A stretch of 64,000 nucleotides of DNA from Casuarius casuarius (lineage: Eukaryota > Chordata > Aves > Casuariiformes > Casuariidae). The notes under the pieces are model-generated. The model searched no databases. It worked only from the letters and a program-made list of their open reading frames with translations, and was not told where the DNA came from. A program made the translations under genes and the position numbers. Location: assembly GCA_003342895.1 (NCBI GenBank), contig PTFA01000493.1:88247-152246 (forward strand), written 5' to 3'. Below are positions 22,528 to 36,029 of this stretch, one piece after another (the stretch's first letter is position 1; the number at the start of each line of letters is the position of its first letter).

Positions 22528-25500
22528 AGTGAACAAGCAGCCTGGCAGGATAAATGAGTTTGTCCGGGAGGGGAGCGAGAGCAGAACGTTTCCCTTATCT
22601 GCCGATCTGCGCAGCCACTCCGGCATCCTTGACCTCTCGTCTGGAGGCAGGCGGCCCTTTTCACACACACGAGGAGGGGAGAAATAAAAAAAAAAGCCAG
22701 GAGAAAGTGCTTTAATTAGGAGATGTTGCCTCTGCAAAACAAAACAACCCTTTCAGGCTACCAAAAAAAAAAATCCTTCTTTCAGACAAGCATAAATGCA
22801 CCGGTCCAGCTCTCCAGGACGAGGAAACCATTGCGAGCCCCGCTTGGTTTTAATGTTTTTTTAACGTTTGGCTTTTGCAAAGCCTCCATCTGCCTTTTGC
22901 AATTTCGAAAACCCTTCGGATCCGCCCCGCGAGGGCAATCGCGGCGCGGGGGAAACGCGAAGCAGCTCGGCAGCCCATGCCGTTCCCCTTGCACCATCTT
23001 TCTGCCCCCAAAAAATCACCACCGTGCTCACTGCGAGGTTCCCAAATCAACATGCCATAAATCCTTGCAATAGCTAAATAATCATCTCCTTCCCAGAAGG
23101 GAACAAAAAACCCAGCCAGGCCCAAGGTACATTATGTAAAGCCCAAGTTTTAGCAGCGCCGGAGATCCAGACAGGCTCCCGCAGGTGCGGGCTCCGGCTG
23201 CGCACCCGGAGCCTGATTTACCGCATTCCTGGCGCAGAGAGCACGGGCAGCGCGCGTCCGCGGGAGCCGGACCGGGCGGACGCGGCCAGGTTTCCGCAGT
23301 TAAAGGGTCGCCACAAAAAGTTCTGCTTCCAGGGAACAGAACCCGTGGGGAAAATTCATTCCCAAGCTGCAATTCGGCACACGGAGAAGAGGGGAAAAAT
23401 CCGCAAGGCCGGTTGACAGAGGTGTTGCTGCAGCGAGTGGGGAGACAAATTGTTTGCTTTACTGGTGCCTTAAAAACATCTCTTCTTCGGGATTATTCCT
23501 AAAGACGGGCAAAACTCCCCAACGGTGTGCAATTCCCAAATGCAATGCCCGAACGTGCAAGCTTCAACCTGGAATTTGCTGGCTCTGTTGGCTTAATACC
23601 ACTCTGCCATTCGAAGGCGATCCTAAAGAGCGCATTCAGACGCCGGGCAGAGATTTGGCAGGCGGTTCCTGTCCTTGCATCGACGACGCAGAGAGCACCG
23701 CGGGTCACGGGGCAGCTTCCGCGCCCCCAAAATACCAGCTACCCTCCGACAAGGGCCGCGGACGCAGCCAACGCCGCTTCCAAGCGAAAACGCGGCATTA
23801 CTGGAACAAAAGATAATTTCCTTCTGGTGGGTGCAGCATTTAAAAAAGAAGTGTGCAGAGCGAAGCTTGGCCTTTTGCAATGCAGGGAAAGCGCGGCAGC
23901 ACGGCCTACACCCGCTCGCTCGTGGCATTTGCAGCCACTTGGAAAAACTCCCTCCCGCACAAAAATGTCAACATCTCAACGCTGCGAGGCAAAACACAGA
24001 TGGAAAGCTCCAGGTCCAAAGGCACAGGAACGAGCCGTGAAAGAGATTTATCGTGAGGGCTCGGATGAAGAAACATCCTCTCCCTCCGCGTTTGGTTTTT
24101 AGGGTTTTTTTTTAATTTTGTTTTTCCCCCTCCATGCACGGTACCTCCAGGTGCTTTCGTGGCCCGAATAAGATTGTTTCGGGCGAGGAACCTAACCCAC
24201 ACACGAGCTTTCTTGCTATGACACATGCAAAAACGCGATGAAGAAGATGCATTTAGGATGGAAACCAGGCATTCCTGCAACCTCTGCAATACAGACAGCT
24301 ATTTGCAGGACACAGAAGCAGGAAAGTTGCTTGAGAATTGCAGAGAGATGTCCTAAAAGCATCCGATCCGGATGCAAAGCCCCACTGGAAGGGAGGATGT
24401 GGGATGTCCTCTAAATCAGACAGGCCTGATTTTAAGAGTCTTGCCTTTAATACGGTACAGATCCTCGCAATAAATTTGCTTCTTTATCCCTGGATAGACC
24501 ACTGTCTCTGCAATTTTTGACATATATTTTGGTTACAAACCTGAAATACTGAAAAAAGCAATCATACTCCATCTTACACTTTTTTCATTATAGACAGTCT
24601 GTTTCTTCCCGCTATCCCAGAAATACTTCATAATCCGTACAAAGACATACGATTTCCCAACTATTTATGTTTTAAGCTATTCCAGGAGGGAAAGAAAAGC
24701 CGTTAAATGTAATGGATTTGCACATTCGAAGCTGTCTGCCGGTTAAGGTTTGTGCAAGATAAAAGGCGAACTGCGGAAATCCCGGCTCCCACTGCAGCCC
24801 ATAGCACTCACGTTCAAGGGACAGAGCCCAAACTTCCCCGTTTCCACTGGCGGAGAGCCAAAAAACCCCAAATCGCCTTAATTTGCAAAGGTTTAATTTC
24901 GAAAGCCTCTCCCGCTGCCTGAGTACAGCAGCGAAGCCTGGGATCGGGGAGCCGCATCCCCGCGGAGGGCGAAGCCGGGGTCCCTCACTTCTTCCAGCTT
25001 TCCTGCCGGCGAGTGCTCCCCGAGCCCTCCGCTCCTCCGGGATATTTTGCAATCTCTCTTCCACATCCCCCGAAGAAGCTGCTCCCACTGAATTTTGCTC
25101 GTAGTTGCAGGGCAGCCAGCCGCTAACGGAGATTTTGCAACGCCGGGGTGCTTCGCTTAATTGCGTTTCCACCCCAAAAGTGCAGAGCGCCAAGTGTCTT
25201 AAACCACTGGAAAATCTCGATCCGAGAGGGGACGAGCAGCACGCGGCGAGGCTTCGTTACCGACTCCAAATCAAAACACGCACCTCAGAGTTTCAAAACA
25301 CTCATCGAGTTTAAACACCAGGCAAGAATGCTTTCTAGCAACCCTCTGCGTGCGATAAGCCCCTATCACCTCCTCCAAATAACTCTTTGGCCAGAAGCAA
25401 GAGACTCGCTTGCTGCTTTTGGCACCGGCAACGCGCTGCAGCCCGAACCACGCAGGATCGGGGCCCAGATAAAGCCAGTCGCGGCTGCCAGTCACCAAGG

Positions 25501-28500
25501 CACCTTGGGGTAAACGCTTTGTAAACAGGCTGCCGGGACCGGAGCCACCCGGGATTACACGTAGCCCCATGGGCGATGAACCTGCGGTATCTTGGCAGCA
25601 CGCTGGGAAGCGGCAGGCTCGTTTCTGTTCAGCAATTAACCTAAGGAGGGGAAAAAAAAAAGGCAACCTATTCATTAGGTAACCAGCAGGCTCACCTCGT
25701 TTGTCAACAAATAAAAATAATAATAATAAAAAACCCAACTTATTTGCAAAATGTAAGATTGCTAAAAACGCTTCTTGCTTCTCACCCCACAGGATGCAGC
25801 GAGGCGGCTCTGTCCAGGCCGGATTTGCATCTGATTTGACCTCGCATGAACGAGGTTTCATGTTCTTCCTGGAAGTTTGCATAGGAGCGAGACCAGAATA
25901 GATCAAGCAAAGCACCTCGCTCGCCCTGAAACCTGTGAAAAGGTTTATATTTGGATGAAGGCCTGGCTGCTGCAGTACCCGCAGAGCGCGGGTTTCCAGG
26001 ACCCCGACGGTCAGCAGCTCCCTGCTGTTTCTGGCTCTCTACCCGAGGCATTAGTCGCTGTCCTCATCTTCTCTGCATAACAGCTTAGTTTTTTCTTAGC
26101 TGTATTCTCCTTAAGATCACAGGTATGTTAAAGCATCAGAGATAAGAGGTCACTGTCACAGTCCTGCTTTTACAGCGGTTTGGTCCATTGCCTGGGCACA
26201 ATCCTGCTGCCTAGTGTTTTCTTTAAGCCGGGCATTACTACTCGTTTTAAAAACCACGGTGTCCTGGATGGCGGGAAATTCCCAAAGTCCAGCGCTCCTC
26301 CACCGTGATGCACGCTCGGAAACACGCACGTGAACCGCCAGCGGCCAGAGCGGGAGCCGGGCTGCCGATTTCTCGTGCCGCCCGATTTAAAAAGCCCACG
26401 TTTGAGACAAACCCTGGCAGCTTGCAGGTCTCGCACGATTAGACTGTTCTCCCCCAGAATTTACCGTATCCCAAGAAATACACGTTTGTAACGCAAACCC
26501 TAGAAAAGGCTCCCAGCAGGCAGCCAGCAGCACCCTTTGCACGCCCGCTCAGGCTGCAAACTCCTGATCTTCCAGGCAGCGTTCACAGAGGCAGAGCCCA
26601 AAATATTAAACTTTTACCACTTTGCAGACGAGCTCAGGGACAGACCAGCACTACAGGCATCAAATCCTCACACTCAGCGAGAAGCGCTGCCCTAAAAGTG
26701 GCTCATTTTTAAGGATGGGCATGTCCGGAGGAGCTCCTTCACCACGTCATCCCAAGTTTCCACTGGATGCATCACGTGGGCCCGGGATAACACTGGCATC
26801 CTCAGACCTCGGGGAACCCTTACATATTTTTAGGGCACCGTGGCATAACACTTCGGACACGGGTTGCCCTTAACGATGGGGCGTCACCAGGCCCTTTATT
26901 CTTCATGGGCCTCCCAATTCTGAGCGCTGGCGTAGAGCGTTTCTCCTTACAAAGCTGTTTCTAAAACACCTACCCCATAGGGATGTCACAACATCTAGTT
27001 AGCTAATGCTTGTAAAATGCTATAAAAAGACTAATTAAGCCTCGCCCTTATGAGACACCAGGATGAATTCACTAACTTCTCCAAAGGCAGCAGGCAGCAA
27101 GCGCTGCCCAGCACAAACGCGAGCCCAGGGAGAGCCCGCGCGGCCTGCCGGTCCGTCGCCGGATCTCCGGCAATGGGACAAACGTGGGGAAAACCTGGGA
27201 AAAGAGCAATCCGTCAGGCTAGCGGTTCTCAAAGCTTACAAAGAGTAACTCAGGACTGGAGGAGGTCCGTCGAAACGCGCGCACTGACTGCTGCCTGCAG
27301 TGATTTCTGCACGTAGGGCGACGAGCTCACGTGAGCGAGCCACAGGGGAGCTCAAGGTACGACGCTGTCCTTATTGCACTAGGTTTAAATAACATCGACT
27401 CAAAGATAAAAAGCTATTATTACTACCCTCCAAACGAAACGTTTCTAAAATGTTAACAGCCACAGGGCGTTGCTTAAGTCAACAAAAGCAAGGAGAAGCG
27501 AAGAGGAAAGGTTACCGAAACACCCAGCGCTTATCTGCTGCGCGTGGGTATTTCAGGCCGGAGCAGAACGACGCGCTGTCGGCGCCGGAGGCGTGTTTCG
27601 CAGAACTGCTGGTGAATGGTTTCACTCTGATTCACCGGGGTTTTTTTATTATTATTCTCCTGTCCAGAAAGGATGACTGAGTTCATTGGTACTGGAAATA
27701 TTTCACGCTGGTTTGCGCTCCCCGCCGATGGTGCACCACGAGTGTGGGCCTGAAGACAGCAGCAGCAGTTAATGCAAGAGATGACCGTCGCACGAGTCCT
27801 TTTTGGCCAACTGGAGTTTTCCACCGGCCCAATTTTCCCGATCACCCTACAGCGACGTCCCCAGCTTTGCTTTTGCAAACTGCTCCCATCTTTATGCCGG
27901 GCACCAAATGAGACCAGTCAATACACGCCGGCTGCTTTATCGGTTACGCGCAAATACAAGAGGAAAACACAGAAGACGCAGATTTACAACTGCACGCTCG
28001 CCATGGCCGATAAGAGCCTTCCGAATGGCAAATATTTAGGAGCTGCAATAGTTTGGCTCGTGCAATAGGATTGCCCTGTTTTCTGCAGGTCAATCTTATC
28101 AAGACCAGCACGAAAGCTTAAGTTTTGGCACAAAAGCCAAATGGAAGAAGAAATGAAACTCAGCATTTATATTTTTAGCAAGTGCTAAATGCTGCTTGTC
28201 AAGAGACACACGCTCGCGGGGTGCAGATCTGTCCTCTCGCGGGAAGCTGAAGACGGGCTCGTATGCGGAGAAACCCAGAAGTGCCGGCTGGCATCAGGAG
28301 CTGCACCGAAGCCGACTGCACTGCCGACGCAGGACCCGGCTCCTGCGAGTGCCTTAGGTACGTCTCGGTCTTAAAATAAATCGAAAGTAAGAAACAGGTG
28401 TCCTCCTCCAGCACTTCGGCATCTGCTTCCTGCTCATTCGCGGCAGCAGGACACAGCAACCAAACCTATATTAAGAAACTCTACAACTTTGCCTCAAGGA

Positions 28501-30189
28501 AAATGTTTCCTTTCTCATTAAAAAACACAAGCTCTTCACTTGGTCTTTTGTTTTTAAACTGAAGCTTTTAAGCCAACATCATAAAAGACATCAGCAACCA
28601 GAGACGACTTTCATCTCCATTTCAGGCGCATTTAAGTACTCCCTTTGCATTGCGTATGTTTTGCTTTTAAACAGAATTTGGGCCGGGTAGGTGCGTTTCC
28701 CAGTCGAGTTACAGAAGTCTGTTTCTCTTAAGACTGGCGCGTGCCACCGTTCATGCCTGCATCACGGTACGTGTGCGTGCGCGTGGGCAGCGGGAAGCTC
28801 TGGAGCCAACATCCGTATCCAAACGAGGAGCAAAACGAGAAGCTGGACTAGGTGGGACCGGACTAAACCATCCCTGCAGTCTCCAAACTCTGCTCGCTCT
28901 GAGTCTATGGATTATACCGAGGATTTTTATCCATAAGCCTTTCTGCTACTTAGGCATGGGCTCATTTAGCAATATATCAACGTGGTCTTCCCCCCCCCCA
29001 ATAACTTACACGGGGGCCCAAAACACTGCAACGTTTCCCATGCAGCAACGTCACGTAAGATTACACCGCGCAGCCGTGAGTCACACGGAGCTCCGCACTA
29101 TAAGAAGCCTGATCCCTACACAAACAGTACTTCTTGCTCGGGCACCGCACCCACGAAGGCGGCGAGTGAAAGCCGTGCATCGCGACCCGCGCCGAGGACG
29201 CCTGCGCCTACCGCTGACCCGGGCCCTCGAATCCAGGCAAGAGGACGGTCTTGGAATCGAGTGACTTAACGCACGTTTTGGCATTTTGCTTGAGCCGCTA
29301 TCAGTGAGGAAAAGCCTTCCAGCTCTTCAGGCTGCTCCTCTGAAGCCCAAGCACGCGGTGCTCAGAATAACCGTTCTGTCCCACTACTGCATTGCCGGCA
29401 CACCGGTGTAAAGAGCTGCCTTCCAGCCTAAAAGCGACTTCTGTCAAACCCAACAGTCTCCTGGGAAAAAGCTGTATGTTAAGGGAACATAAATGCAAAG
29501 TAAAGCATTTAATACTGCCCGCCCACCTAAACAGAAAGTAAAGGCAGCAAAACCACACAAAAGCAAAGTGACCACAGCTCCCTCGCCTCCTCCGTCCCTC
29601 TCTGCAGGGCAGGCAACACCACCCGGGTGGCAAAACTGCTCCGTAAAAATTCATTACTGACTCAGCAGCGGCAAAAGCGAGCAGGGTTTTCGGTCCCAGC
29701 AGCCCCGTTTTCCACGGCGGCGTGCGGGAACTGGAGAACCACATTCCCTGCCCCAACCAGACCAGGCAAATTGAGAGAGACAAGCAGAGAAATGAGAAGG
29801 AAGCAAGGTAAAGGAATCAAGCGTTCCTCAGCTTCATCACCGGCGTCCTTCAGAGCATCATGGGGAAAAATAATCAAGCGTACTTAACCGCATAAGCATT
29901 TCACCGGAAATTAATATCATCCATAGAACAGGAGAGACGGACTAGTAGCTCCACAATTGTAATTTTGCAGGGTTTTAACACGACTGAAACATTAGCAGAA
30001 TAAGGAAATTAAGAGAGATACAGGTTGGGGTTGTTTTGGTTTTCTTTGGGAACTGTGTACTTCAGGGAAAAAAAGTTGGTTTTGTCTAGGGCTCCTCAAA
30101 GCTAAACATCAAACACGATCTTAAGGGCACTCCTGTGTTGTAGGTCTCTGCTAAATTGAAAAAAAGCATTTCCAGAAATATTTTGGCGG

Positions 30190-30870
30190 CATACAAGCCT
30201 GCACGCCCCTTTCCCAGATTTTCCGTGTGGCTCTTTGGCAAGGGCGGGACCCGCGAGCGGAGGCCGCAGGGCTCCGGCCCCAGCACCGCCGCGGCGTCCA
30301 CGGGCGACCTCGGCCGAGGCACCTCGCCTCCCCGCGCCACGTCCCAGCTTTCCCGGCCAGAGAGAGGACGAGGGAGGAGCAGCGCTTCCGACGGCGGTTC
30401 CTCGAACGCGGCTTTCCAAAGCGCTCGGATACCTTCATGGGAGGGGAAAAAAGCAGAAGCAAAAAAGCGGTGCACCGCGGCGGCGAGCCGGGCAAGACTC
30501 CGGTGCCTTAAGCGGCCCAACGCCTGCGCTAACCGAGCCCGGCTCTTCACTCAACGAGCCTTATCAGAAGAGCTGCCAGCGCGGTAAGCTGCTCGCGTGG
30601 CTCGGTGCCAGACCGGCTCCGCAGCGCCAGGTCCCGCTCGGAGGCTCCGCGCCTTCCCGGACGGCTGAAACAAAGCCGGCATTAGCGGCGCAGGGCAAAG
30701 AGCGCAGAACGAACTGCCCTAATGCCTTCGTTGTAGTTGCTAAGCTCCGACTAGGTGTTGGCACTGCACAAAGCCGAGCGCGGGCTGCAAGCTCCCGCTT
30801 GGGCAAGGGCGAAAGGCGAACGGGCAGGTCGTCGTCCAGCCTCCGCGACCGTGGCCCAACGAAATAGCTC
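30190..30870. other. CpG-island-like cluster inside probable OTUD7B intron 1
   Basis: Dense CpG (ten in 30241-30300). Candidate donors exist on both strands (minus AAG|GTATCC near 30430, plus GCG|GTAAGC at 30583), so an alternative promoter is possible but not shown. Confidence 0.35.
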
Positions 30871-33570
30871 TTCCCCAGGGAATAACTTGGTGCAAGAAGG
30901 CTTGCAAGCTAGCTGAAGGAGGGCTAAAGAAATGCTGGCGTGGGTGCAAAAGGAAGGCAAAATTACCGCAGGACTATTTGGTTTTAGATAGACGGGACGG
31001 GCAGCCCGAGTTTAGACTGGATCTTGCAGAGGTCACAGGGCTACGGCGTTTTGCGATCGGTACGAACAGCTTTCTTAACTTTTTCCAAATGAAAGGTGCA
31101 CCCTATTTTTAAGGGCTACAGTCACCTGCTTTCCTCTGCTCTAAATACAGCCTTCCTAATTGCACCATCCAGGCTATTCTACAACCTGCTTTGAAGAAGC
31201 AGCATCACGGGAAAGAAACCTCAGAGCCATGGAAAAGGCAGAAACGGGCTTGAATGCGCTCAGGACAGTCTCACCAACCCCGAGGCCCGGCCCACGCCAC
31301 CACTGTTATTTATCGATTCCTCTTTCAAGAGGGTTTGCGCTTTCCAGGACAAATCACGAACCCTGACTTTCCGTTTCAGAACCTCCCCCAAGGCAGGGAA
31401 GGAGAGGAGACGCCCAGGGCCTCGCTGGCGGCCGGGGAGCACACGCGACCCCGGGGCGAGAGCGCGGCTCGTTCCGCGATGGGAAAAACCCCGGACCCAC
31501 GCAGAGCCGACGTTACGGATGCCGAGGCGGCTCTACAGCCCGGCCCCGAGCGCGGCACGCTTCACAGCGCTGCACCAACCGCGGGGGACTGAGCGCAGCG
31601 GCGAGGACAGGACGCGAAGAAACGATGGCACGAAGGAGAATTACCCAAAATCACCCTTTCTTAGGCTGGAGCTCGGTAAGGCCACTGGACTGTTTGCAGC
31701 GAGCACACCGCCGCCACCAAACTCGGCAGCACACGCTCTCATTATGTTTCCAAGCTGGGCGAAGCTATTCTTACGGTACAGGTGTGTGCGCACACTCACG
31801 CACCGGCAGAGGACGAACCGTCCTCGCTGCAACACCGCGAGTTCAGGAACTGCGCTGGGCTCCCAAGAAATACAGTAATTATAGCGACCCGGGTTAGGCT
31901 CTCTCCCCGTTTTAGCCAAACAGGAGACGTGCATCTAAAATAAGCCGTTTCTGCGGTGGCTACGCACAAGGAAATTCGCTCCGAGACAAATTCACCTGCT
32001 TAAATCAGGCCGCGACTATTTCTAGCGCGAACGCCGGCTTCGCAGGAGCGCTGAGCAGGCGCCGAGGGACGCGCGTAGCCAGCACCTCTGCAAACCAGGC
32101 CACGGGAGGTGCTGCCCGCTTCTCCCCACACTGCATCTTTGATTCGATCATCTTCCTGCCCGATAAATCTGTTTTTCTGTGAGCATCATTTTAAGATGTG
32201 AGCTTACAGTTTAGCTACAGAGCTGTCGGAGCCGAGACACTTGTTGAGCGGGACGCTCGCTTGCCCGGGATCTCCCCGTCTCTGTAACGCTGCCGCCGCG
32301 GCGGCGATGTCACGTCGGGCTGCAATCGCGTTACATCAAGCCGCAGAGACTGAACTCTGGCTTCTACGTCCTCCTGATGAGATCGGTCCCAGCCACGCGC
32401 TGCCAGAGCGCGGCAAACCCCCAGCCGAAAAGCAGAACAAAACCGCAGCGCTAGGAAGGTCGGGGTCTGCGTAAATACTTGGGAGCACATCCCCTCTCGG
32501 CATCCCCGCCTCCCTCTGCTCTCAGCAAAGATTTGCGCGCTGAAGCACCCACCACTTGCGCTTTAATTGCTGACAAGTGTTTCGTATATACAAATACGCT
32601 TGGGGAAATCCCGGCTCTATAAGCAAGCTCTCAAGAGTTGCACGCTCCTAACAAGCTTCAACAGACGTCGGATGCATCAGGGCAGAAGCTCAGGGCTTTT
32701 ATTCCATATCCACACTCCCAGCACAAGTAAAAGCGCACGTTCAAGTATTTTAAACAGAGCAACACAGCGCAGATACACTCGGGCCTCTGCGCAGCTCCTC
32801 TGCCGATGTATTTTCCAGCCGGCGCATCCCTCGCGTTTCCTGAGCGGAGAACGTTTCTCTTGCTAAGCGGCGGTGATGGATCACCGTCGGCAGAAAGGAG
32901 CTCCCTGCCTGGGGTCCCCGCTCAGCGCGGGCTGAGGCGGCAGCGCTGTATGTCAACGTGCCAAGTGTTTTCTTTAAGTGGCAGCTTTTGCTAAGCTGGA
33001 ATCATTAAGCCAAGTCTGGCTTTATAATTAGCATTGCAGGGCAAAAAAAGCTATTTTATTAAAAAACCCACGTGCCAAAGAAAAAATGTGCTGGATATTT
33101 TCAAGCCCGATAGACCAGCCCGCTCGTCTGCTGCGACACAAAGGACTCGCCCACCCCAGCGCGCTGCTATTTCGGAGTCAGCGAGAGCTGAACGCCGCGC
33201 GAGGCGCAACAGAGCGCGAGCCCCGGCTTCAAGAACCCGCACACAAACCAGAAAGCCCGACGGCGACGCGTGAACAGGAGCGTCAGCGGAATCGGCCTTC
33301 GCTGTTCGAGCCTGGAAACACGCAGCAGGGGTAGAGAAAAAACAAAACCGTCGCTGTCAGCAATCAGACACGAATGATTCACACCGCCAAGTTTTACTTT
33401 TCCAGCGATGTGACTTAAGCTGGCAATAACCCCTTCATTTACAACTAGCCCGGCAACTCGAAGTCGAAAATCATACCCCCTGAACGCTGTAAGCACGTTT
33501 CTGTAGGCAAACGCGTTGTGTAACTCATAATCACACACACGGCACCTCCCGGCAGCGCGCAGGTAAGCAT

Positions 33571-33610
33571 TAGCCCGTTTTACAGATGGATAAACCGAGA
33601 GGCCACGGAT
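33571..33610 (-). repeat. Possible MIR-like SINE remnant
   Basis: GTTTTACAGATGGATAAACC resembles the conserved segment of MIR in reverse orientation. The flanks do not extend convincingly. Confidence 0.3.
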
Positions 33611-34500
33611 GTCCGCAGCAGAGATGAGCCATTCTCCCCGGCCGGCGTAACAGGGAGGTATCGCCGCCTCCCGGAAGGATCCCCGTCCCGTTACCTTACG
33701 TAAGCGGCTCCCACTGCAGAGCGTCGGAGCAAAGACCGTTTCCCTCGAGCGCGGGATCGTCGGAGATGCTGGAGCCCAGCAGCGGTGAGTCATCCCTCGG
33801 CCTCCGCGCCCACGGGCACCGCTCCGGGGAGGCGACCTGTCATTCGCTAGACGAGAGACTCCCTCTCCTCCCAAGATTAAGGCCTGCAAACTCTAAAGCT
33901 GTCTTCTAAACTCACGGCACGGTCCCACCGCAGGGCACCGAAGCTCCCAAGCCTGCGCGTGAGGCACAAGTCCCCGTTCGCTCACAGGACTCGACAGTGA
34001 CACCTGGCACCATGAACCGGCACGGGAAAAGACCACGGGAAAAGACCTTCTCGCCGAAGTGGAGCCCTTGGCACGGCCAAGGAGGACGGCAGCAAAGCTC
34101 TTTCCCATTTGAAGACGCGGTATTTAAAAGCCAGACGGATTTCCAGTTTGCAAACGATAAGCCTGTTTGGTCACCGCCAGAGGAAACCAACTGTATTCAA
34201 ATTATTTGGTACTAAATCACTGCAAGCAAAAACATTTGTAATAACCTCACGCCTAGGCTGGAAGCTGGCGGCAACTACTGACAACTTTGTCCTGTTTTGC
34301 GACACAGGAGCTTTCTGAACCGGGCTGCGCACCGCAGAGCCTCAGCCACCGCGACCGCTCCACCCTCACCCCGTCCCCACGGCCCGTCCCAGCTTAGCAG
34401 CCCTTTCCGAAAGGGCCTGAAGCAGGACGGAGGAAGCGGCACTCGTTCAGTAATTGCAATCCCCGTCGCAAAGCAGGGCTCCTCTGCCCCTCCCCAGGGT

Positions 34501-34558
34501 TTTACTCGAGTCTAAATTGAGTAGACTTTACTCATTAAATAGACTTTACTCAAGTCTA
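34501..34558. repeat. Short direct and inverted repeat cluster (TTTACTC/GAGTA)
   Basis: TAGACTTTACTCA occurs at 34522-34534 and 34540-34552, 18 bases apart. TTTACTCRAGTCTA occurs at 34501-34514 and 34545-34558, and GAGTA/TACTC forms small hairpin arms. It lies at the edge of the CpG-rich promoter region. Confidence 0.55.
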
Positions 34559-34559
34559 G

Positions 34560-35198
34560 ATTATCTAGCTCGGCTCCACAATGCCAGGACACACAGAGCT
34601 CTCAGGAACTTCGGTGTCTAGTTTAAGATCGACCACCCAACCCGCCGGCGGGGTCTCCGGCCCAGCGGGGGCCGAGCAGCTCGGACGCCCAACGAGCAGA
34701 AGCTTTTTGGTGCCGTTCAGGCGGTTTTTCTCGGGGGGGAAGGGGAGACGGCCCAGCGGGGCGACACCGCCGCGGGGTGCGACCGGGCTCCGCACGGGGA
34801 CCCCGGGGCTCAGCGCTGACCGGCTGCGGCGGCCGCCGGGTGAAGGAGCACCGCCGGCAGGGATCCCTCGGCGGAAACCGAGGGCGCGGGCGCCGGGGGG
34901 GGGGGGGGGGGGGCTCTCCCCCCCGAAGCGCGGACTTACCGTTTCGCGGGAAGCCCGTTAATCTGGAACGGGGCGACCGGTTTAACGGAGGTCGCGCGCG
35001 GATCGCGGACGCGGTGACTTGGGGCCAGGCGCGCTTGGCGCTTCCCCTCCGGCCCAGGCCCCGGGCAGGAATCCCGCGGGCCGCTTCGCTCCCGGGCGGC
35101 TCCGGTGCGGCGGGACCAGGGCAGAAACGAGCCGCGACTCCGAGCCGGCAGCAACACCCGGCCCCCACCCAGCCGGGGGCGGCACCGGCCGAGGGGCC
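34560..35198 (-). promoter_or_regulatory. OTUD7B: CpG-island promoter region and candidate OTUD7B non-coding exon 1
   Basis: Very dense CpG (ten in 34741-34800). On the minus strand a near-ideal donor (AACG|GTAAGTCC) sits with its last exonic base at 34940, so an exon would run from 34940 up into the gap starting at 35199. This fits the non-coding first exon required by the acceptor at 22171. No TSS element can be seen because the sequence breaks off. Confidence 0.4.
34895..34913 (+). repeat. G19 homopolymer
   Basis: Nineteen consecutive G just inside the intron from the candidate exon 1 donor. It can form G-quadruplex-type structures and may contribute to the nearby assembly gap; its true length may be miscalled. 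Confidence 0.7.
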
Positions 35199-35928
35199 NN
35201 NNNNNNNNNNNNNNNNNNNNNNNNNNNNNNNNNNNNNNNNNNNNNNNNNNNNNNNNNNNNNNNNNNNNNNNNNNNNNNNNNNNNNNNNNNNNNNNNNNNN
35301 NNNNNNNNNNNNNNNNNNNNNNNNNNNNNNNNNNNNNNNNNNNNNNNNNNNNNNNNNNNNNNNNNNNNNNNNNNNNNNNNNNNNNNNNNNNNNNNNNNNN
35401 NNNNNNNNNNNNNNNNNNNNNNNNNNNNNNNNNNNNNNNNNNNNNNNNNNNNNNNNNNNNNNNNNNNNNNNNNNNNNNNNNNNNNNNNNNNNNNNNNNNN
35501 NNNNNNNNNNNNNNNNNNNNNNNNNNNNNNNNNNNNNNNNNNNNNNNNNNNNNNNNNNNNNNNNNNNNNNNNNNNNNNNNNNNNNNNNNNNNNNNNNNNN
35601 NNNNNNNNNNNNNNNNNNNNNNNNNNNNNNNNNNNNNNNNNNNNNNNNNNNNNNNNNNNNNNNNNNNNNNNNNNNNNNNNNNNNNNNNNNNNNNNNNNNN
35701 NNNNNNNNNNNNNNNNNNNNNNNNNNNNNNNNNNNNNNNNNNNNNNNNNNNNNNNNNNNNNNNNNNNNNNNNNNNNNNNNNNNNNNNNNNNNNNNNNNNN
35801 NNNNNNNNNNNNNNNNNNNNNNNNNNNNNNNNNNNNNNNNNNNNNNNNNNNNNNNNNNNNNNNNNNNNNNNNNNNNNNNNNNNNNNNNNNNNNNNNNNNN
35901 NNNNNNNNNNNNNNNNNNNNNNNNNNNN
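35199..35928. other. Assembly gap (730 N)
   Basis: Undetermined bases between two extremely GC-rich flanks. It probably hides the core of the CpG island and the OTUD7B transcription start. Open frames running through it are artefacts. Confidence 0.95.
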
Positions 35929-36029
35929 CCCCACCTTGCGCGCGCACCCGCGCCCAGGGCGCGAGGCTGCCGCGTGCTGCTGCGCGCGCGCCCGCGGCCG
36001 GCCGGGGCTGCAGCGCTGCACGGGGGCTG

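Larger units (their letters stand above)
22171..34939 (-). other. Probable OTUD7B intron 1
   Basis: Lies between the acceptor feeding the ATG exon and the candidate exon 1 donor at 34940. It is CpG-retaining at moderate GC for most of its length. It holds a CpG cluster at about 30190-30870, a short-motif cluster at 22474-22527 and a possible MIR remnant at 33571. No coding exon recognised. The upper boundary depends on the exon 1 inference. Confidence 0.45.

Noticed and set aside
30156..30867. Overlapping open frames of 94-210 codons in the 30.2-30.9 kb CpG cluster
   Set aside because: All three frames on both strands are open because stop codons are rare in such GC-rich DNA. No frame resembles a protein.
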